Origin: Hydrangea macrophylla
Taxonomy: Eukaryota; Streptophyta; Magnoliopsida; Cornales; Hydrangeaceae
Length of the DNA: 64,000 nucleotides
Direction: 5' to 3'
NCBI GenBank assembly: GCA_033977485.1
Contig: CM066998.1
Span: 31,559,501-31,623,500, forward strand
Shown here: positions 1 through 11,102 of the stretch, in pieces
How positions within the stretch are numbered: position 1 is the first letter of the stretch
How the letters are laid out: each line of letters starts with the position of its first letter
Notes under the pieces: generated by a model
Seen by the model: only the letters and a program-made list of their open reading frames with translations
Told to the model about the DNA's origin: nothing
Databases searched by the model: none
Position numbers and translations under genes: made by a program

Positions 1-2265
1 TTCCAGAACTTTAAAAAGTAGCCTCAATTCTACCTAGCGGAGGGGCCCGCTCGCACGAGCGGTGAATTTTTGTGTTTTTCTTTGTGTTTTCTGACCTCCT
101 TTTTCCTGAACCTGGTTAGTTGTTTTTCTTTTCTGTTTGTTCTCTTTAGCCCTTTTAGAGTAATTCATTCCTTGTTTTTTCATAGTTTTGTTTGTTTTCT
201 TTATTATTTTTGTCGAGTCTTTCATTTTTAGTTTCGTTTGTTTTACACATATGCCACAATCTGCATTATATATATATATTTCTATTGGCTACTGGTTTTT
301 TGTATCTTTTATTTTCTTTTATCAAGTATTAACAGGTGAATTAGTGTCTACATTTGGAGCAGTTAAACTTTATCATCATATTCATATACGTTTACCTAGT
401 TTGTGATTGTCGAGATCGAGGTAATGTCGTTCTTTCCTTACGTACTCTCCTTTCTTTCATTTTATTGTTTCATTGGGGACGATGAAAGGTTTAGGTTTGG
501 GGGTATGCACTCACATCACATGCACATTTTATGCACCAATTTTTTAAAATTTTTCGATACTTGTGCCTAAATAAACGATGCTACCGACGTTTTTGCAATC
601 TTAATTCGATATTTCTTGTTATTGAACTTGGATTGTTATAGAATGGTAAACAAGGGAAGATGTGGTTAAACATTTTCTGAAGTCATGATGCGACATTTAG
701 AATATGTATCGTTCGAATAGTAGTTTTATATCATACATTTGCATACAAACCTATGCACTGCATGTAGTCACTTGGATGCATATTTGATGTGAACTATAAT
801 ATGATTCGAATTTCTAGATAGCACATGGTGGAGACTAGACCAGCGAGCTTTTGAGCCTATCTTTTCTTTTTAGAGGGTTATAAATGCGCATTGTGTTTGT
901 CGAATTTCATTTGAATAACGCATTAACTCGTTGTTTAGTATCATTATTCTTGTTTTGGTTGATAGTCAAGTTAAAATACTGGTTACCATGCTAAATAATC
1001 TTCTGTCGTAAATGTTGAAGAACCGTATCACCCTAGGATGTGATTTTAGGTCCTCTTTATCCCAAAAAATGATAAAAAAATTCCTTAGTTCGCCCGTTTG
1101 AGATGTTAAAATGCCCTTTTTTCTTTAATCACCATTATTCTTTTTTTTCTCCAACTTGACTAACTTCGAGTTCACGACTGAAAGATTCGTCAACTTTTAG
1201 TGGTGACAAGGTGGTGTGTCGATTAAGAAGAAGACGAAAACAAGATGATGTGTGGGGTAGTTGTCTTGGTATTCAATGAACATTTGTTTCAAAAGCAAAG
1301 GAAAAGAATAAGGTTGAAAAAAAGAATAAGGACGAAAAATAAAGTTGAAAGAAGAAAAAAAAAAGAACAGGAAAGAAAAAGAAAATATGAAAAGAAGAGA
1401 ATGAAAAGATGAAGTTGGTAGAAGAGATGATGAAAGAAATCGAGCATGCCTTACAAGGCCATTCTGAAAACTCCCTAATAAATCCTTTTTATCATTTTTC
1501 ATTGCCAAAGTCACATTCCTCTGAAAAGTCCTATTTGATCCTAGAAAATATTGTTTGGATATGTAAATGATGAGAGGGGGATTAAAATATGGTAACGATT
1601 AATTTTTCTTGACTATTGGCATCCTATCCATGAGACTACTATTCTTTCGTGTCATGTGTCTTTTACGAGTCATATGTGAGCATTTCTCATTTTGAAAACA
1701 TATTTCTTTTGCTCCCATATACTAGAAAGATTACACTTGTGTCTGAGTGTTTCATTTAAGAGTAAAATTAAAATTGTGAGATTCGTAGTCGAAGCATAGT
1801 TGGATGGTTATCCAAGTTACATTCCAAGTTCATGGCATACATGTGTTCATTTGACTACCACATCACACGCGTGTAATTTTATGAGAAACTCTATTGATTT
1901 ATACGATGCATGTGCTTGGGATTCTTTTTCATGATGTAGTTGGATGTTTAGTTCCGTTTCTTCTTGTTCGTTATTCTATTTCAAATCATTGTTTTATAAT
2001 AAGGAGTATTGAATATTATGTTTTTCATTTTAATAAAAAAAATTAAGTTTATAAGTCAAAAAATATGGTTGTGGGTGACTTGTTGACGAGAACTCTCACG
2101 AGACTTCACTCGTCTGACTAGGGACACCTAGGGGTTTAAAAGGCTTGTTGCATACACTAAATGTAATCGTGATCCATTCGAAAATGGAGTAGTTTTTATT
2201 AGTAGTTTTATTTTATGTTATGTATTTTCTTTTGCTCGAGGACTAGCAAAATGTAGGCTTGGGGG
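1..2265 (+). mobile_element. 3' internal region of a left-truncated Ty3/gypsy-like element
   Basis: No credible protein-coding frame is visible. The stretch is AT-rich with a GC-rich patch at 33-62 (contains CCCGCTCGCACGAGC), a G-run in a purine context near 500 (TTTGGGGGTATG), and a long purine-rich tract at about 1225-1445. It ends in GCTTGGGGG directly before an LTR beginning TGTGATCGGG, which looks like a polypurine tract. This layout fits the non-coding end of a gypsy-type element whose gag-pol lies left of the window. The family (Athila-like versus other) is inferred from overall look only. Confidence 0.5.
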
Positions 2266-3565
2266 TGTGATCGGGAGTGAACAAGTTCTAATCATACGCC
2301 TTAATTTACATTTGCTAATCCTTTTTATCCTGTTTTAGTGTACTTTTACTTTGTTTTCTATTTTCTATCAGGATTTGGAATAAAGTAAGGATTCCAGGCT
2401 AAATGGGGTGAAAAAGCAGAAGAAAAGAAGTAGAAAAAGGTATATCGCAAGCGTGGCCCGCTCGCGCGAGACCCCAAAATCGCGCTCGCACGGCCCGCTC
2501 GCGCGACCTATGCAAAAAAGTGAAAATGCGTATTTCAGTGTACTGAAGATCCTTATCCAAACGAAACTGCCTAATTACGTCCAGAATATAAAATACAGCA
2601 GTTTTAGTGCAAATAGGTTTAGGAAAGCTTCCAAACTTGCTCCAAAACTATATATAGCTTATTGTAAATCAATTTTTAGGTTACACACCTTTACACAACA
2701 TTAGATACATTCATATACAACAAAAACTTTAGCCATTGAAGAGAGGAAAGCAGCAAGAAGAAGAAGGATATCATGAATTCCCATGGCCTCCTCCATTAAC
2801 CTCTTGCCAATCCTTGATTCCATGGCCGCTTAAACCAAGATATAGGGTTTCAATGAAACCCTAGCCAAGTAATAGGGAGTTATTTATGTTTTTATTTTAG
2901 TTTTATTATGTATGGATGATGATTACATGTTTAGAGGATTTTTAATAATAAAATCGAACTTCTATTGATTAAATCATTGCTTTCAAAATCTATTATTGTC
3001 TTAGATCTATTTTCGAATGTGATGTGCTCAATGATCTATATTTGTTGTGCTTATATGGATTATTTACATGTAATGGTGCCTAATTGAATTATGATATCAA
3101 GTAGCCGAATAGTTCATGCCTAGGAAAGACGGATTATGCCGTAACCCTAGTTTAGTGTGAGATAATTCGTGCCAATCGAAGATGAATTATGTTGGTGCTC
3201 GAATCATAGTTATCTTCTTGACGGCGGAATTGGGCTTGCAACTACAATTCTCCCATATCATCCAACGTGATAAGATGATTGAATGCATAAATACCCTTAT
3301 TATAAAGCTAGTGGTGGATTTGCAATCCTAGGTTCACTCTAAATATCATTTAAAACAACTTTTAATTGCTTTCATAGTTTAGACTTATTTTAATTGTTCT
3401 TAGTTTAATTAAAATCAAAATCAAAATCCGTTGTTCATAATTAACTAGGTTTAGGTTTCAAAATTAAAGTGCTTTAGTAATTTAATCTCTGTGGGTTCGA
3501 CCTTTACTTCCACACTGTAAATCTTTTAAATAAAGCATACTTTTTATATCTTAATATTGACAACA
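2266..3565 (+). mobile_element. 3' LTR of the left-edge gypsy-like element
   Basis: The LTR starts TGTGATCGGG right after the polypurine-like GCTTGGGGG. It contains a TATA box (TATATATAGC) at about 2649, a GC-rich palindromic patch at 2450-2508 with CCCGCTCGCGCGA, and the phrase CTCTGTGGGTTCGACC at about 3488, a type of sequence common near the end of plant gypsy LTRs. The right edge is placed near TTGACAACA at 3565, because beyond it the sequence resembles the 3' minisatellite of the Tat-like element. No partner LTR is in the window, so the edge is approximate. Confidence 0.55.
2649..2656 (+). promoter_or_regulatory. TATA box of the LTR promoter
   Basis: TATATATA followed by GC, about 385 bp into the LTR and about 45 bp upstream of a CA-rich leader. 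The position fits a U3/R boundary on the plus strand. Confidence 0.5.
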
Positions 3566-3810
3566 TCACTCATGATAAGTGAAGAAGCTCACGATAACCA
3601 ACAGGTGAGGAAGCTCACAACCATCAATGAACACGGAGCCGTGAATTATGAATAGATAGTATATGCCCCGGGAGTCGAGGTCTTGAATGCGGGCAGTGTT
3701 TTCAATCATTGGCCGATTATTATAATGACTAATCCGGAAAGTTGGTTTTGACTTCTGTTATCTTTTGCTGGGGATGGTAGGGATTCTTCAAAAATCTCTC
3801 TTAACTCTTA

Positions 3811-4040
3811 ACCAGGACACGGTTGATCAAATTCTGCTGACCTAGAACTAAGACCTATTTTTGAATCTCTCACGGCTGATCAAATTCTGCTGACCATAAA
3901 CCAGGACCCATCTTTGAATCTCTTACGGTTGATCAAATCTTTCTGATCGAGAACCAAAACCCATCTCTGAATCTCTCACGATTGATCAAATCTTTCTAAC
4001 CAAGAACCAAGACCCATCTCTATCTCTCACGGTTGATCCA
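3811..4040. repeat. 53-bp tandem repeat, about five copies
   Basis: The core GGTTGATC (variants GGCTGATC, GATTGATC) recurs at 3821, 3874, 3927, 3980 and 4031, spaced 53, 53, 53 and 51 bp. Each unit carries AACCA(A/G)GACCCATCT-like and GAATCTCTCAC-like segments. The copies have diverged by scattered substitutions. Confidence 0.85.
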
Positions 4041-4410
4041 TTTTTGCAATGCTCAATCCAAAAGAGCTGGTTAGGGCGTTCGGGAGCCTATTTGTCTGTT
4101 GGGGATAATTTGGACTCATTGTGGATTTCTCTTAACTATTCTTCTTCACCGGGAACCAGGATTTCAAATCTGAATCTCTCACTATTGATCAAATCTCGTA
4201 ATGGTCATTCCGTAAAGCCTATTTTGGTCATCGGGAACCATTCTCTTTATGTAATTATCCGCTAGGGATAAATTAAATCTTTTGGGAGTAAAACATTGTA
4301 AATTTTGACTGAAATAAGCCACTAGGGCTAATCAGGGCCTGAAACGGGCCGAAATAGGCCAAAATGGGCCAAAATATACTGAAACGGAGCCAAGCAAGGC
4401 CTACAGGGAG

Positions 4411-4474
4411 CAGTGCCATAGTGGCACTGGGCCAATGCCGCAGCGGTAGTTGGCTAGTGCCATAGCAGCACTGG
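4411..4474. repeat. Paired short hairpins, GTGCCATAGTGGCAC type
   Basis: Two imperfect palindromes, AGTGCCATAGTGGCACT and AGTGCCATAGCAGCACT, flank a GC-rich GCCGCAGCGG segment. A related arrangement with GTGCCATGGTGGCAC is kept in copy B at 43421-43480. The function is unknown. On the plus strand it would fall in the leader of the plant-mobile-domain gene. Confidence 0.5.
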
Positions 4475-4592
4475 GTGGCCAGACTCCATTATTGTATATC
4501 TTGAGTTTTTTTAGTATCGAATGGTCATTCTTGGCTATTTTGGGGTATTTTTGGAGCCAAAACCCGCTAAAAATCAGTTTGTGCATGCTCAG

Positions 4593-4691
4593 GTGAGTAA
4601 TCTTTTCCCATGATTGGAATTTTAATTGGAGTTTTATTTTTCTCCAAATTTTAAGAAGAAGGTTTGGTTCCAATTTTTATTTTCTTTTTAG
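4593..4691 (+). other. Predicted intron in the leader of the antisense PMD gene
   Basis: Donor CAG|GTGAGTAA at 4592/4593 and acceptor TTTCTTTTTAG at 4691, four bases before the ATG at 4696. The intron is T-rich and 99 bp long. The donor is conserved in copy B at about 43580 (GTGAGTAA), after which copy B diverges. This supports a real transcript reading antisense to the retrotransposon. Confidence 0.5.
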
Positions 4692-4695
4692 ATCC

Positions 4696-6640
4696 ATGGC
4701 TTCAAGCTCGAGGAGGCTCTCTAAGAAGGCCAAGGAATGAGTAAGGGTTGAGCCAATCCCCTCGGAGTTGGTCTTGAAGGGCCACGGAAGTCTTGCTCAT
4801 GCTTTCTTATGGTATACTCAGCTATCACCCACCATTCAACAAATGGTTGATGGGTGGGGTTCGGCGGCTTTGTCCGCCTGGTTTCAAAAAGCACAAATGA
4901 CTTGGCAGACTTTTATGCTCTTGCTGAGAGATGGTAGGACACGGCCAATACTTTTCATCTAGCATTTGGTGAGATAACAATGCTGCCCTTTAACTTTTCC
5001 ATGATTACCGGCTTGAGAGTTGGCGGGAAGCACCTGATCTTGGATTACTTTTATGAGATTGATCCTGAGGCCATTAAAATGCTGATCGGGGCTATTCCTC
5101 TAAATCTAGAAGGTCATCGGTTCATCTGCGACTGGCTTTATTGAGCCTATGGAAAAGGGAGGCACAATCTTAATGACCATCAATTATTGTGGGTCTTTCT
5201 TTTGTATATTCTTGGATGTTTAATTTTTGCTACACGGAATAATCGGATAAGTTTGAGGCTCCTTTCCTGTTTGGAAACTATTGATGAGATCCCTTCTTAT
5301 GATTGGGGTGGTGCCGCCTTAGCTCATCTTTATAAGCATATGGGTGAGGTTTCCCGTGGGGACATCAAATCGACCAGAGGGTTCTGGCGAGCTTGGGAGG
5401 TATGTTCTGCGACTTCTCTTTTGGCTTTTGATTTCCCTGTTCCCCATTTATGATTTTTACCTTGTTTGTGAAGCTCTGGAGCTTCGAGTACCTAAAGATG
5501 TTAGCTCCTTCTCCTGCTGATGAGGCAAGTAAGGATGAGGATGGCATGACTCCCGTACCTTTGTTCCCTCATGGCTTGAGATGGCAAAGAGATGTTGTTG
5601 GGGTCAAGAGCGGGGCCCATCGGATTATCCTTCTAAGAAACTTCTTTTATGAGCTGACCATCTATAGTGTTGAGTGGGTACCCTGGAAGAGTATTCCCTA
5701 CATTGCTCCTAAGGTGATTCAGGCGGTTAGGCCTCTTGCTTCTCGCTGATTTCTGATGGAAAGTATTGATGCAGGCAATGGTATCTTGATGAGTGAGTGT
5801 CTCGATAAGTGATTGGTGGCCCGAGGTACTACGTTCCTCATAATCCTCCCTTAATGAATGTCGAGGACTTTTCCGGTGCTGCTCTACAGACGGCTTTAAC
5901 TGGCACTCATGCTTGGAACCACTTTTGTTCCAAGGATGGCTATGAGGCTTACCGTGGCCACTTTCTGATGCCCATCTTCTCACTCCTGGATGTGAGTTTT
6001 TATATTTTTATCTCTATTCATCACTTATATTTTTAACTCATCTTTTCTTGACTTGTTTTGTGCCTATATTTTCATGGGATGTTTAGGAGACAGGCTCCTC
6101 CAGTTTTGATCCCATCCCTCCTTGGGACTGGACCATCAAAGTCTTGGGTGACGATGGTTCCCCCTAGGTTATTGAGGTGCCATGAGTCATGTGCGGGTAT
6201 CCCATCCGGCCTGTAGGCATCCTCAATGTCCCTTAGAGTTATGCTGAGGAGGGTCAAGCCTTGGCAACTAGCCTACAATCGTTGGTCCTTGCACAAACTC
6301 ACAGGGTATGTCTCTAATTTTGTGCTCCTTAAGGTTATAAGGTTCTAACCTAAGATTTTACCCTTAATAGATGGATGGTATGCGACAGTTGGCCACCATC
6401 CAAATGGCATCCTTGGTTAGTTTCTAATTCGACTCTATTTTTACACCTTTACTGCCTCATAGCAGACTGTTTTCATTTTATTTCTGTATGTAGTGTTGTG
6501 GCGGCAACACTAGCTCGTCGAGGTCCAGGCCAAGGTGTAGAGGTAGTAGAAGGCTCTCACCGACGTATACTATGGGTGGCCCAGTGGAAGATGAAGAAGA
6601 GGAGGATTGGGGCCTCATGAGCGAGGACTTTTGTTTTGTC
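4696..6640 (+). pseudogene. Plant mobile domain (PMD) protein gene, broken, antisense to Tat pol
   Basis: The start is ATGGCTTCAAGCTCG, with a nonsense codon about 15 codons in. PMD hallmarks follow in pieces: a QKAQMTWQTF region, then after a frame change an ERW-stop-DTANTFHLAFGEIT segment where TAG probably replaces a Trp codon, a LRVGGK-like loop, DWGGAALAHLYKHM at about 5300, and SGFWRAWE-like residues at the exon end. Introns with good GT-AG borders fit at 5400-5473, 5992-6086, 6306-6370 and 6416-6493. Downstream exons give FPHGLRW and VEWVPWKSIP motifs. The PMD (PF10536) occurs in the host proteins MAIN and MAIL1 and, as I recall, in extra ORFs of Tat-lineage retrotransposons. Several stops and frameshifts make an intact product impossible. 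The gene lies antisense between the integrase and the LTR of copy A. Confidence 0.75.
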
Positions 6641-6904
6641 TCCATTTTATGCTTTTGATTGGGTTGTATAAGTGTATTTTGTGAATGGTGGATGATGTAT
6701 AGGATGATTTTTCACCTTTGATAGATATTATGATATTTTGCCTTTAGGGCTGGATAGCTTTCAGTTTGGAGGCACAGTTGTGTGCTTATTTTAGTTGGTT
6801 ATCGTGTGACAATATATGTGCATTGGGATCATGTGGTTGTTGATGTTACTACTATGAGCAGCCTTTTGATAGTAAGTGTGTTTGCCTTGCAGGTGGGGTA
6901 GTCC
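6641..6904 (+). other. Spacer between the two antisense genes
   Basis: About 260 bp of T-rich sequence with no coding frame I can support. It could be the 3' UTR of the PMD gene or an intron if both domains were one transcript. Confidence 0.4.
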
Positions 6905-8203
6905 ATGAAACTAGGAGGTGATGCTGAAATTTTGAATTTTTCTAGAGCCGCGACAGAAAATATGACATTGTATGATCCCGCTTAACTCATGGCTTGGCTG
7001 AACATTACGAATAGTGTGGAATGGATCAACCTCTTTAGTTGTGGCTTAACTGAGCTGTTCTCTCTCCGCCGAATGGCTCTGAATACTGAGTTCTTGCATG
7101 CTACCATCGCTCACTGGGATCCGATAAATAATGTTTTCAACTTCAATGGCTGGAGGTGTGTCCCATATTTGAGGAATTATGTGTTATCCTCGGCTTTGAT
7201 TCGGACTCAGACTTAATTATTCCTCTTGCTGGTACCCCCAGTCCTACTTGTGGCTTAGCTGAACATTACGAATAGTGTGGAATGGATCAACCTCTTTAGT
7301 TATGGCTTAACTGAGCTGTTCTCTCTCCGTCAAATGGCTCTGAATACTGAGTTCTTGCGTGCTACTATCGCTCACTGGGATCCGATAAATAATGTTTTCA
7401 ACTTAAATGGCCTGTAGGTGTGTCCCATATTTGAGGAATTCTATGCTATCCTCGGCTTCGATTCGGACTCAGACTTAATTCTTCCTCTTGCTGATACCCC
7501 CAGTCCTACTTGTGGCTTGGCTGAATATCTTAACTGTTCAACTATTGTCTCTCGCCGACCGATTCAGGGTGAAGTACTTGACATTGCCTTTATCATTGCC
7601 CATTATGCTAATCCAGGAAATGCCAGCGTATATGATGCTACTTGCGGGGCCACTCTGATCCTGTGTAGGACTTCACACTTCCTGTTCTCGAGTACTTCCC
7701 ATACTTTGGTGTCTATTTCCTTTGGACTAAAATTGGGTAAGAACCCCATGTTCATGGTTCTAGCTGAGACCCTAAATAGTTTGGACAATACTTTCAATTA
7801 AGAAACCTTTCTTCTTTCTAGGGCACCTCTGGTGTTGTAAGCTTGGCTATATGAGCGTCTTCAGTTGTGGATGGGCCGTGTGCCGCAAGCTTATTTTCTC
7901 AGGGCTATGCTTCATTCTTACTATACTTTTGCTGACTTGGATAGCATGATGGGTACTCTTTCTGAGGCAGACATTTGCTAGATTGTGGGGCGTTGGGGCC
8001 TTCATGCTGTGACTACAATCCTTGGGGATCACCAGAGAGTGTGGTTGATGGGTCTGAGAGAGACTTCTTTCTATCAACCTCGCAAATTGGCCAGGCAGTA
8101 TGGGCAGGTTCAAGAGGTCCCCCAGGGATTCACTGAGAAGGTCTTTGTTTCCAGAGTTAGAGCTGTCACTATTGCAGCTTTCATCAATGGTTGGACCTAC
8201 TGA
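6905..8203 (+). pseudogene. DUF7745-like gene, broken and internally duplicated, antisense to Tat pol
   Basis: Three blocks match the plant DUF7745 family as I recall it: a HWDPINNVFNF then CPIFEEFYAILGF block (frames at 6989 and 7418), a block with DIAFIIAHYANPG and KNPMFMVLAETLNSLD (7560-7797), and after a frame change a block with GRWGLHAVTT, GDHQRVWLMGL and VRAVTIAAFINGW ending TGA at 8203. DUF7745 proteins are of unknown function and usually found in plant repeat-derived loci. The frame is interrupted by a stop near 6979, by frame changes at about 7200-7420 and by stops at 7801 and 7981. It follows the PMD gene in the same orientation. Assignment rests on memory of the family. Confidence 0.6.
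6991..7513 (+). repeat. 261-bp tandem duplication inside the DUF7745-like gene
   Basis: Copy 1 begins GGCTTGGCTGAACATT at 6991, copy 2 begins GGCTTAGCTGAACATT at 7252, and the sequence after copy 2 resumes GGCTTGGCTGAA at 7514. The 261-bp period is 87 codons. Copy 2 has a small indel near 7412, so its length is 262. The two copies differ at a limited number of sites. Confidence 0.9.
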
Positions 8204-8509
8204 GTAAAGGCCTATTTTTGAAGACCTTTGAAGAATTAAAAGACACAAAATAAGAGTGGACTTGACAAATTCTGCTTCTTCCTTCGAGTGCCTTTGATAT
8301 TTGTGATTGCTTTTTTGAAAAAACTTTTATCTTTTCATTCATTCCTGCTTATGTAATATTTAAAGTTTGTTTATCAGTGAACCTCGGTTACTTTGAGAAT
8401 CTTGCTTAATGCATCTTCGGCTTGCTGAAAACATTTTGAAACAAGATTTTAATTAGATGTTGTTTTTGGTACTTGATCGGGCGTGCTTGGGTGATTAGAG
8501 GCAAATGAG
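8204..8509. other. Non-coding remainder of the copy A 3' region
   Basis: T-rich sequence with no recognisable gene. At its right end (8499-8509) starts the first unit of the 50-bp repeat that continues at 24596, which shows that 8515-24590 is an insertion. Confidence 0.5.
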
Positions 8510-8514
8510 GCGTG
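8510..8514. repeat. Left target site duplication GCGTG
   Basis: GCGTG precedes TGTTACACCCCG. The same five bases follow the element at 24591-24595. Five-base duplications are usual for LTR retrotransposons. Confidence 0.85.
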
Positions 8515-9379
8515 TGTTACACCCCGATTTTTGAACAATCAAATATTTAATCTAGAGCATGTATCCAGACTAATATTCAATTTCCAAAACACCGAGAGTG
8601 ACACTCGAGCTCACACAGGCTAATAAATAATTATTGAAAATAGTATTTTATACTCATTAAATAAGGACATGTGATTTTGTGTTTAACAAAAAAAAACTCT
8701 TTATTATTAAACTTGAATTCCCAAACATTCATTTTCATTATAAAAGAAATTAAACTTCATTCCACATATTATATCCTTTCGATTTACAAAAGAAATATTA
8801 TGTTCATTTAATAAAACACTCTTAACAGAAGTCAGCGGAAAGAAAAATAAATAAGCATAAAATCTATACATCCATTGGTCAGAGCAACTACAACGTTCCC
8901 AATACCCAATATATAATCCTTATTACAATTATACACTTGTGGCCCACTCTGTCATAAATAAAATAAAGTACAACAAAAAAATAAGTACAACTCTAATACT
9001 AAACAACACTGCGACAATCTCTTCGCCCAAACAGAAGCTCCAAAGAAAATCTCCAAATACTAAACTTGCACATATATTCGACTACGTTTCATATAGAAAT
9101 GCCCCGAATGCATTACGCACCCGGGTCAGTATATAAAATACTGGTAAGAGTTAACAAAAAAATATAAAACGAGTCTTAGGGAACAACGGTGTCCCATAGA
9201 CTCCCAAAAGCACTCACAAAGTAAAACATAACCACCTTATATCTATATAATATTGGAGCTCAGTGTGTGTCCAGTCATATTTTTAATGGTGTATTAGTGT
9301 GTGTGTACAATCAGCACTTCACCAATTAATCTGTGGCACATAAGCTCTGATGTGGCCAAACATAAACCCACGTTAATAT

Positions 9380-9800
9380 ACAAACCCCTCAGACTTACCC
9401 CCTCCCTATCTCTCACTTTGCACCGCCTCCTCTCTCTCTCTTTCTCTCTCTCAAATCCCTCCATCACTGCCCACCATCGCCTCCTCATGCCCTCTTCTTT
9501 CACAGGTAAGAACCGAACCTTCAATGATCAGATCTGTCCATGTTTGTTGAGAGATCCGGCCATGATGAGCCATGTTCGAGGGTTTGAAAAAATATGTTCG
9601 TCGAGAGATTCAGCCATGATGAGCCATGATGGTCAAGAGTTGCAGATCCGACACTTGGCCGGCGCAGAACCTGTCTCTCACTTTGCACTGATCCAAAACC
9701 CACCGACGACTCCGGCCGGCGCAGAACCGGCACTTGGCGGCGCCGAACCTTCAATGGACCTCCACCGCCGACGTAATCGTGTGGGTTTTTCTTGAGGGTT
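9380..9800 (+). other. Possible captured 5' gene fragment in the Helitron
   Basis: A CT-rich leader-like tract (9395-9460) precedes ATGCCCTCTTCTTTCACAG at 9487, which ends in a good donor (CACAG|GTAAG at 9505/9506). It is followed by a GC-richer stretch with internal repetition (GCCATGATGAGCCATG twice, GGCGCAGAACC twice). The 164-codon open frame from 9301 runs through leader and intron-like sequence and is not convincing as a protein. It may be a first exon of a captured host gene. Confidence 0.35.
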
Positions 9801-10689
9801 CTAACAACAGTTTAAATTTACTTTGATTTTTAAAAACCTTTGATTTACTTTGATTTTATATTCTTTTTTGGGATGACATTTCATGATTGATGGGTAATCT
9901 TTTTACTTTTTGGATTGATCCCCCAATGTGTGTGATGAAAGGTCTCTTAGAAATTTCCAAATTTTTTTTTTTTGTATGCTCTTTGGGTGCTCCATGTTTC
10001 TCTAACTGTACAACTGGAGGCTCTGTGTCCTAAAGAGTTTTTTGGATGCTATTTTGAAATGCTCACTGATAGTTCTTTTTTGGTTTTTAAATGATAGAGT
10101 GAAAATCCACACAGGTTATTTTATTGATAATGTTCACTGATAGTTCTTTTTTTGATAGAGTGAAAATCCACATAGGTTTAGTGTTGTTAAGACTTCGTTT
10201 GTGCTCTAACCCTATTACCAGTTTTCATTGGTTTATTGAACCACATTCTGAATTTTTGCCTTGGGTCATTATTTTGTGCTTTGTGATCTACTCAACTTTC
10301 AGTCCTCTTTAGCCATATGTTTCATTTTTCATTTTTTAATGTCATATGGTGGTTGTCCATGTATATTCCATTTTTGTGTTGCTTGTAAAATTTTGGCCCC
10401 AATTGTTTTCCTTAAAATATTGTTTTCCATTTAGTTGTCCCTTTAATTGCTTTTCCTAAATCTCTCACTCCCCCAATCTGCTTATTTTATTTTTTTTCTT
10501 TCCATTTTACCATTCTTTCCAATTTTTGCCCATGATTCTGCCCCAATTTTCATCAGCTTATTTTATTATCATTATATCTCTCCCAATCTCCTTATTTTAT
10601 TCATTAGGAAGAAACATTCTTTCCCCTTTTACCATTCTTTCCCCTTTATATTTTCCTTACAACTTTTCAACTTTCCTAATTAACTTTCA

Positions 10690-10765
10690 AAATCTATATT
10701 TATATTTTCCTTATTTTAACATTCCCTCACTAGATCACTCACAACTCACATAGCACTCTCTGTGC

Positions 10766-10805
<40 letters not shown>

Positions 10806-10815
10806 AATTTAACAG
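10690..10815 (+). promoter_or_regulatory. Core promoter and CT-rich leader exon inside the Helitron
   Basis: TATA-like CTATATTTATATTT at about 10691 is followed by CACTAGATCACTCACAACTCA, then (CT)n at 10770-10801 and AACAG|GTATGTG, a strong donor at 10815/10816. TATA box, pyrimidine-rich leader and leader intron are a usual plant arrangement. It may drive the gene model at 12913-13770, which would make 10816-12912 a leader intron; that link is an inference. Confidence 0.45.
10770..10801. repeat. (CT)n microsatellite
   Basis: Uninterrupted CT dinucleotides in the leader-like exon. Confidence 0.9.
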
Positions 10816-10907
10816 GTATGTGTATGGATTACATTGTTCGTATTCTTTGTATTACATCATTACAGTTTTTCTTTAGTTTATTTTAGAAGTGATTTGATTT
10901 CTTAAAT

Positions 10908-11102
10908 CAATAATGCTAGGGACACTCCACAAAGCACACCCCAAAGCACATCATGCTTTAAATGCATGTACCTTGGGCTGTGGAACTTTTTTACACAGGG
11001 CCCACATTTTTTTGGGAACCGCTAGGGAAGCCCAAGGTACATGCACACAAAACATGAGGTGTGCTTTGGGGTGTGCTTTGTGGTGTGTCTCTAGCACCAC
11101 TC
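10908..11102. mobile_element. Palindromic Mutator-like MITE, 195 bp
   Basis: Long terminal inverted repeats: the left arm has GCTAGGGACACTCC then CAAAGCACACCCCAAAGCAC, and the right arm is its near-perfect reverse complement ending CTCTAGCACCACTC. A second pairing (CCTTGGGCT with AGCCCAAGG) continues the stem. The element is flanked by the 9-bp direct repeat TTCTTAAAT (10899-10907 and 11103-11111). A 9-bp duplication is the Mutator/MULE signature. It has no coding capacity. Confidence 0.8.

Larger units (their letters stand above)
3566..4690 (-). mobile_element. 3' untranslated region of Tat/Ogre-like copy A
   Basis: Non-coding on the minus strand. It contains a degraded minisatellite (3575-3650), a 53-bp tandem array and short hairpins. 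It aligns by eye with 42606-43602 in copy B: shared phrases include CTGGGGATGGTAGGG, GGTTGATCAAATC, GCCAAAACCCG and CTTTTCCCATGA in the same order. The region next to the 3' LTR is known to be rich in tandem repeats in Tat/Ogre elements. The expected 3' LTR is not here; the left-edge gypsy element interrupts at about 3565. On the plus strand the end of this region acts as the spliced leader of the plant-mobile-domain gene. Confidence 0.6.

Noticed and set aside
2408..2704. 98-codon frame in the left-edge LTR
   Set aside because: It overlaps the GC-rich patch and TATA box of the LTR, so it is very unlikely to be coding.
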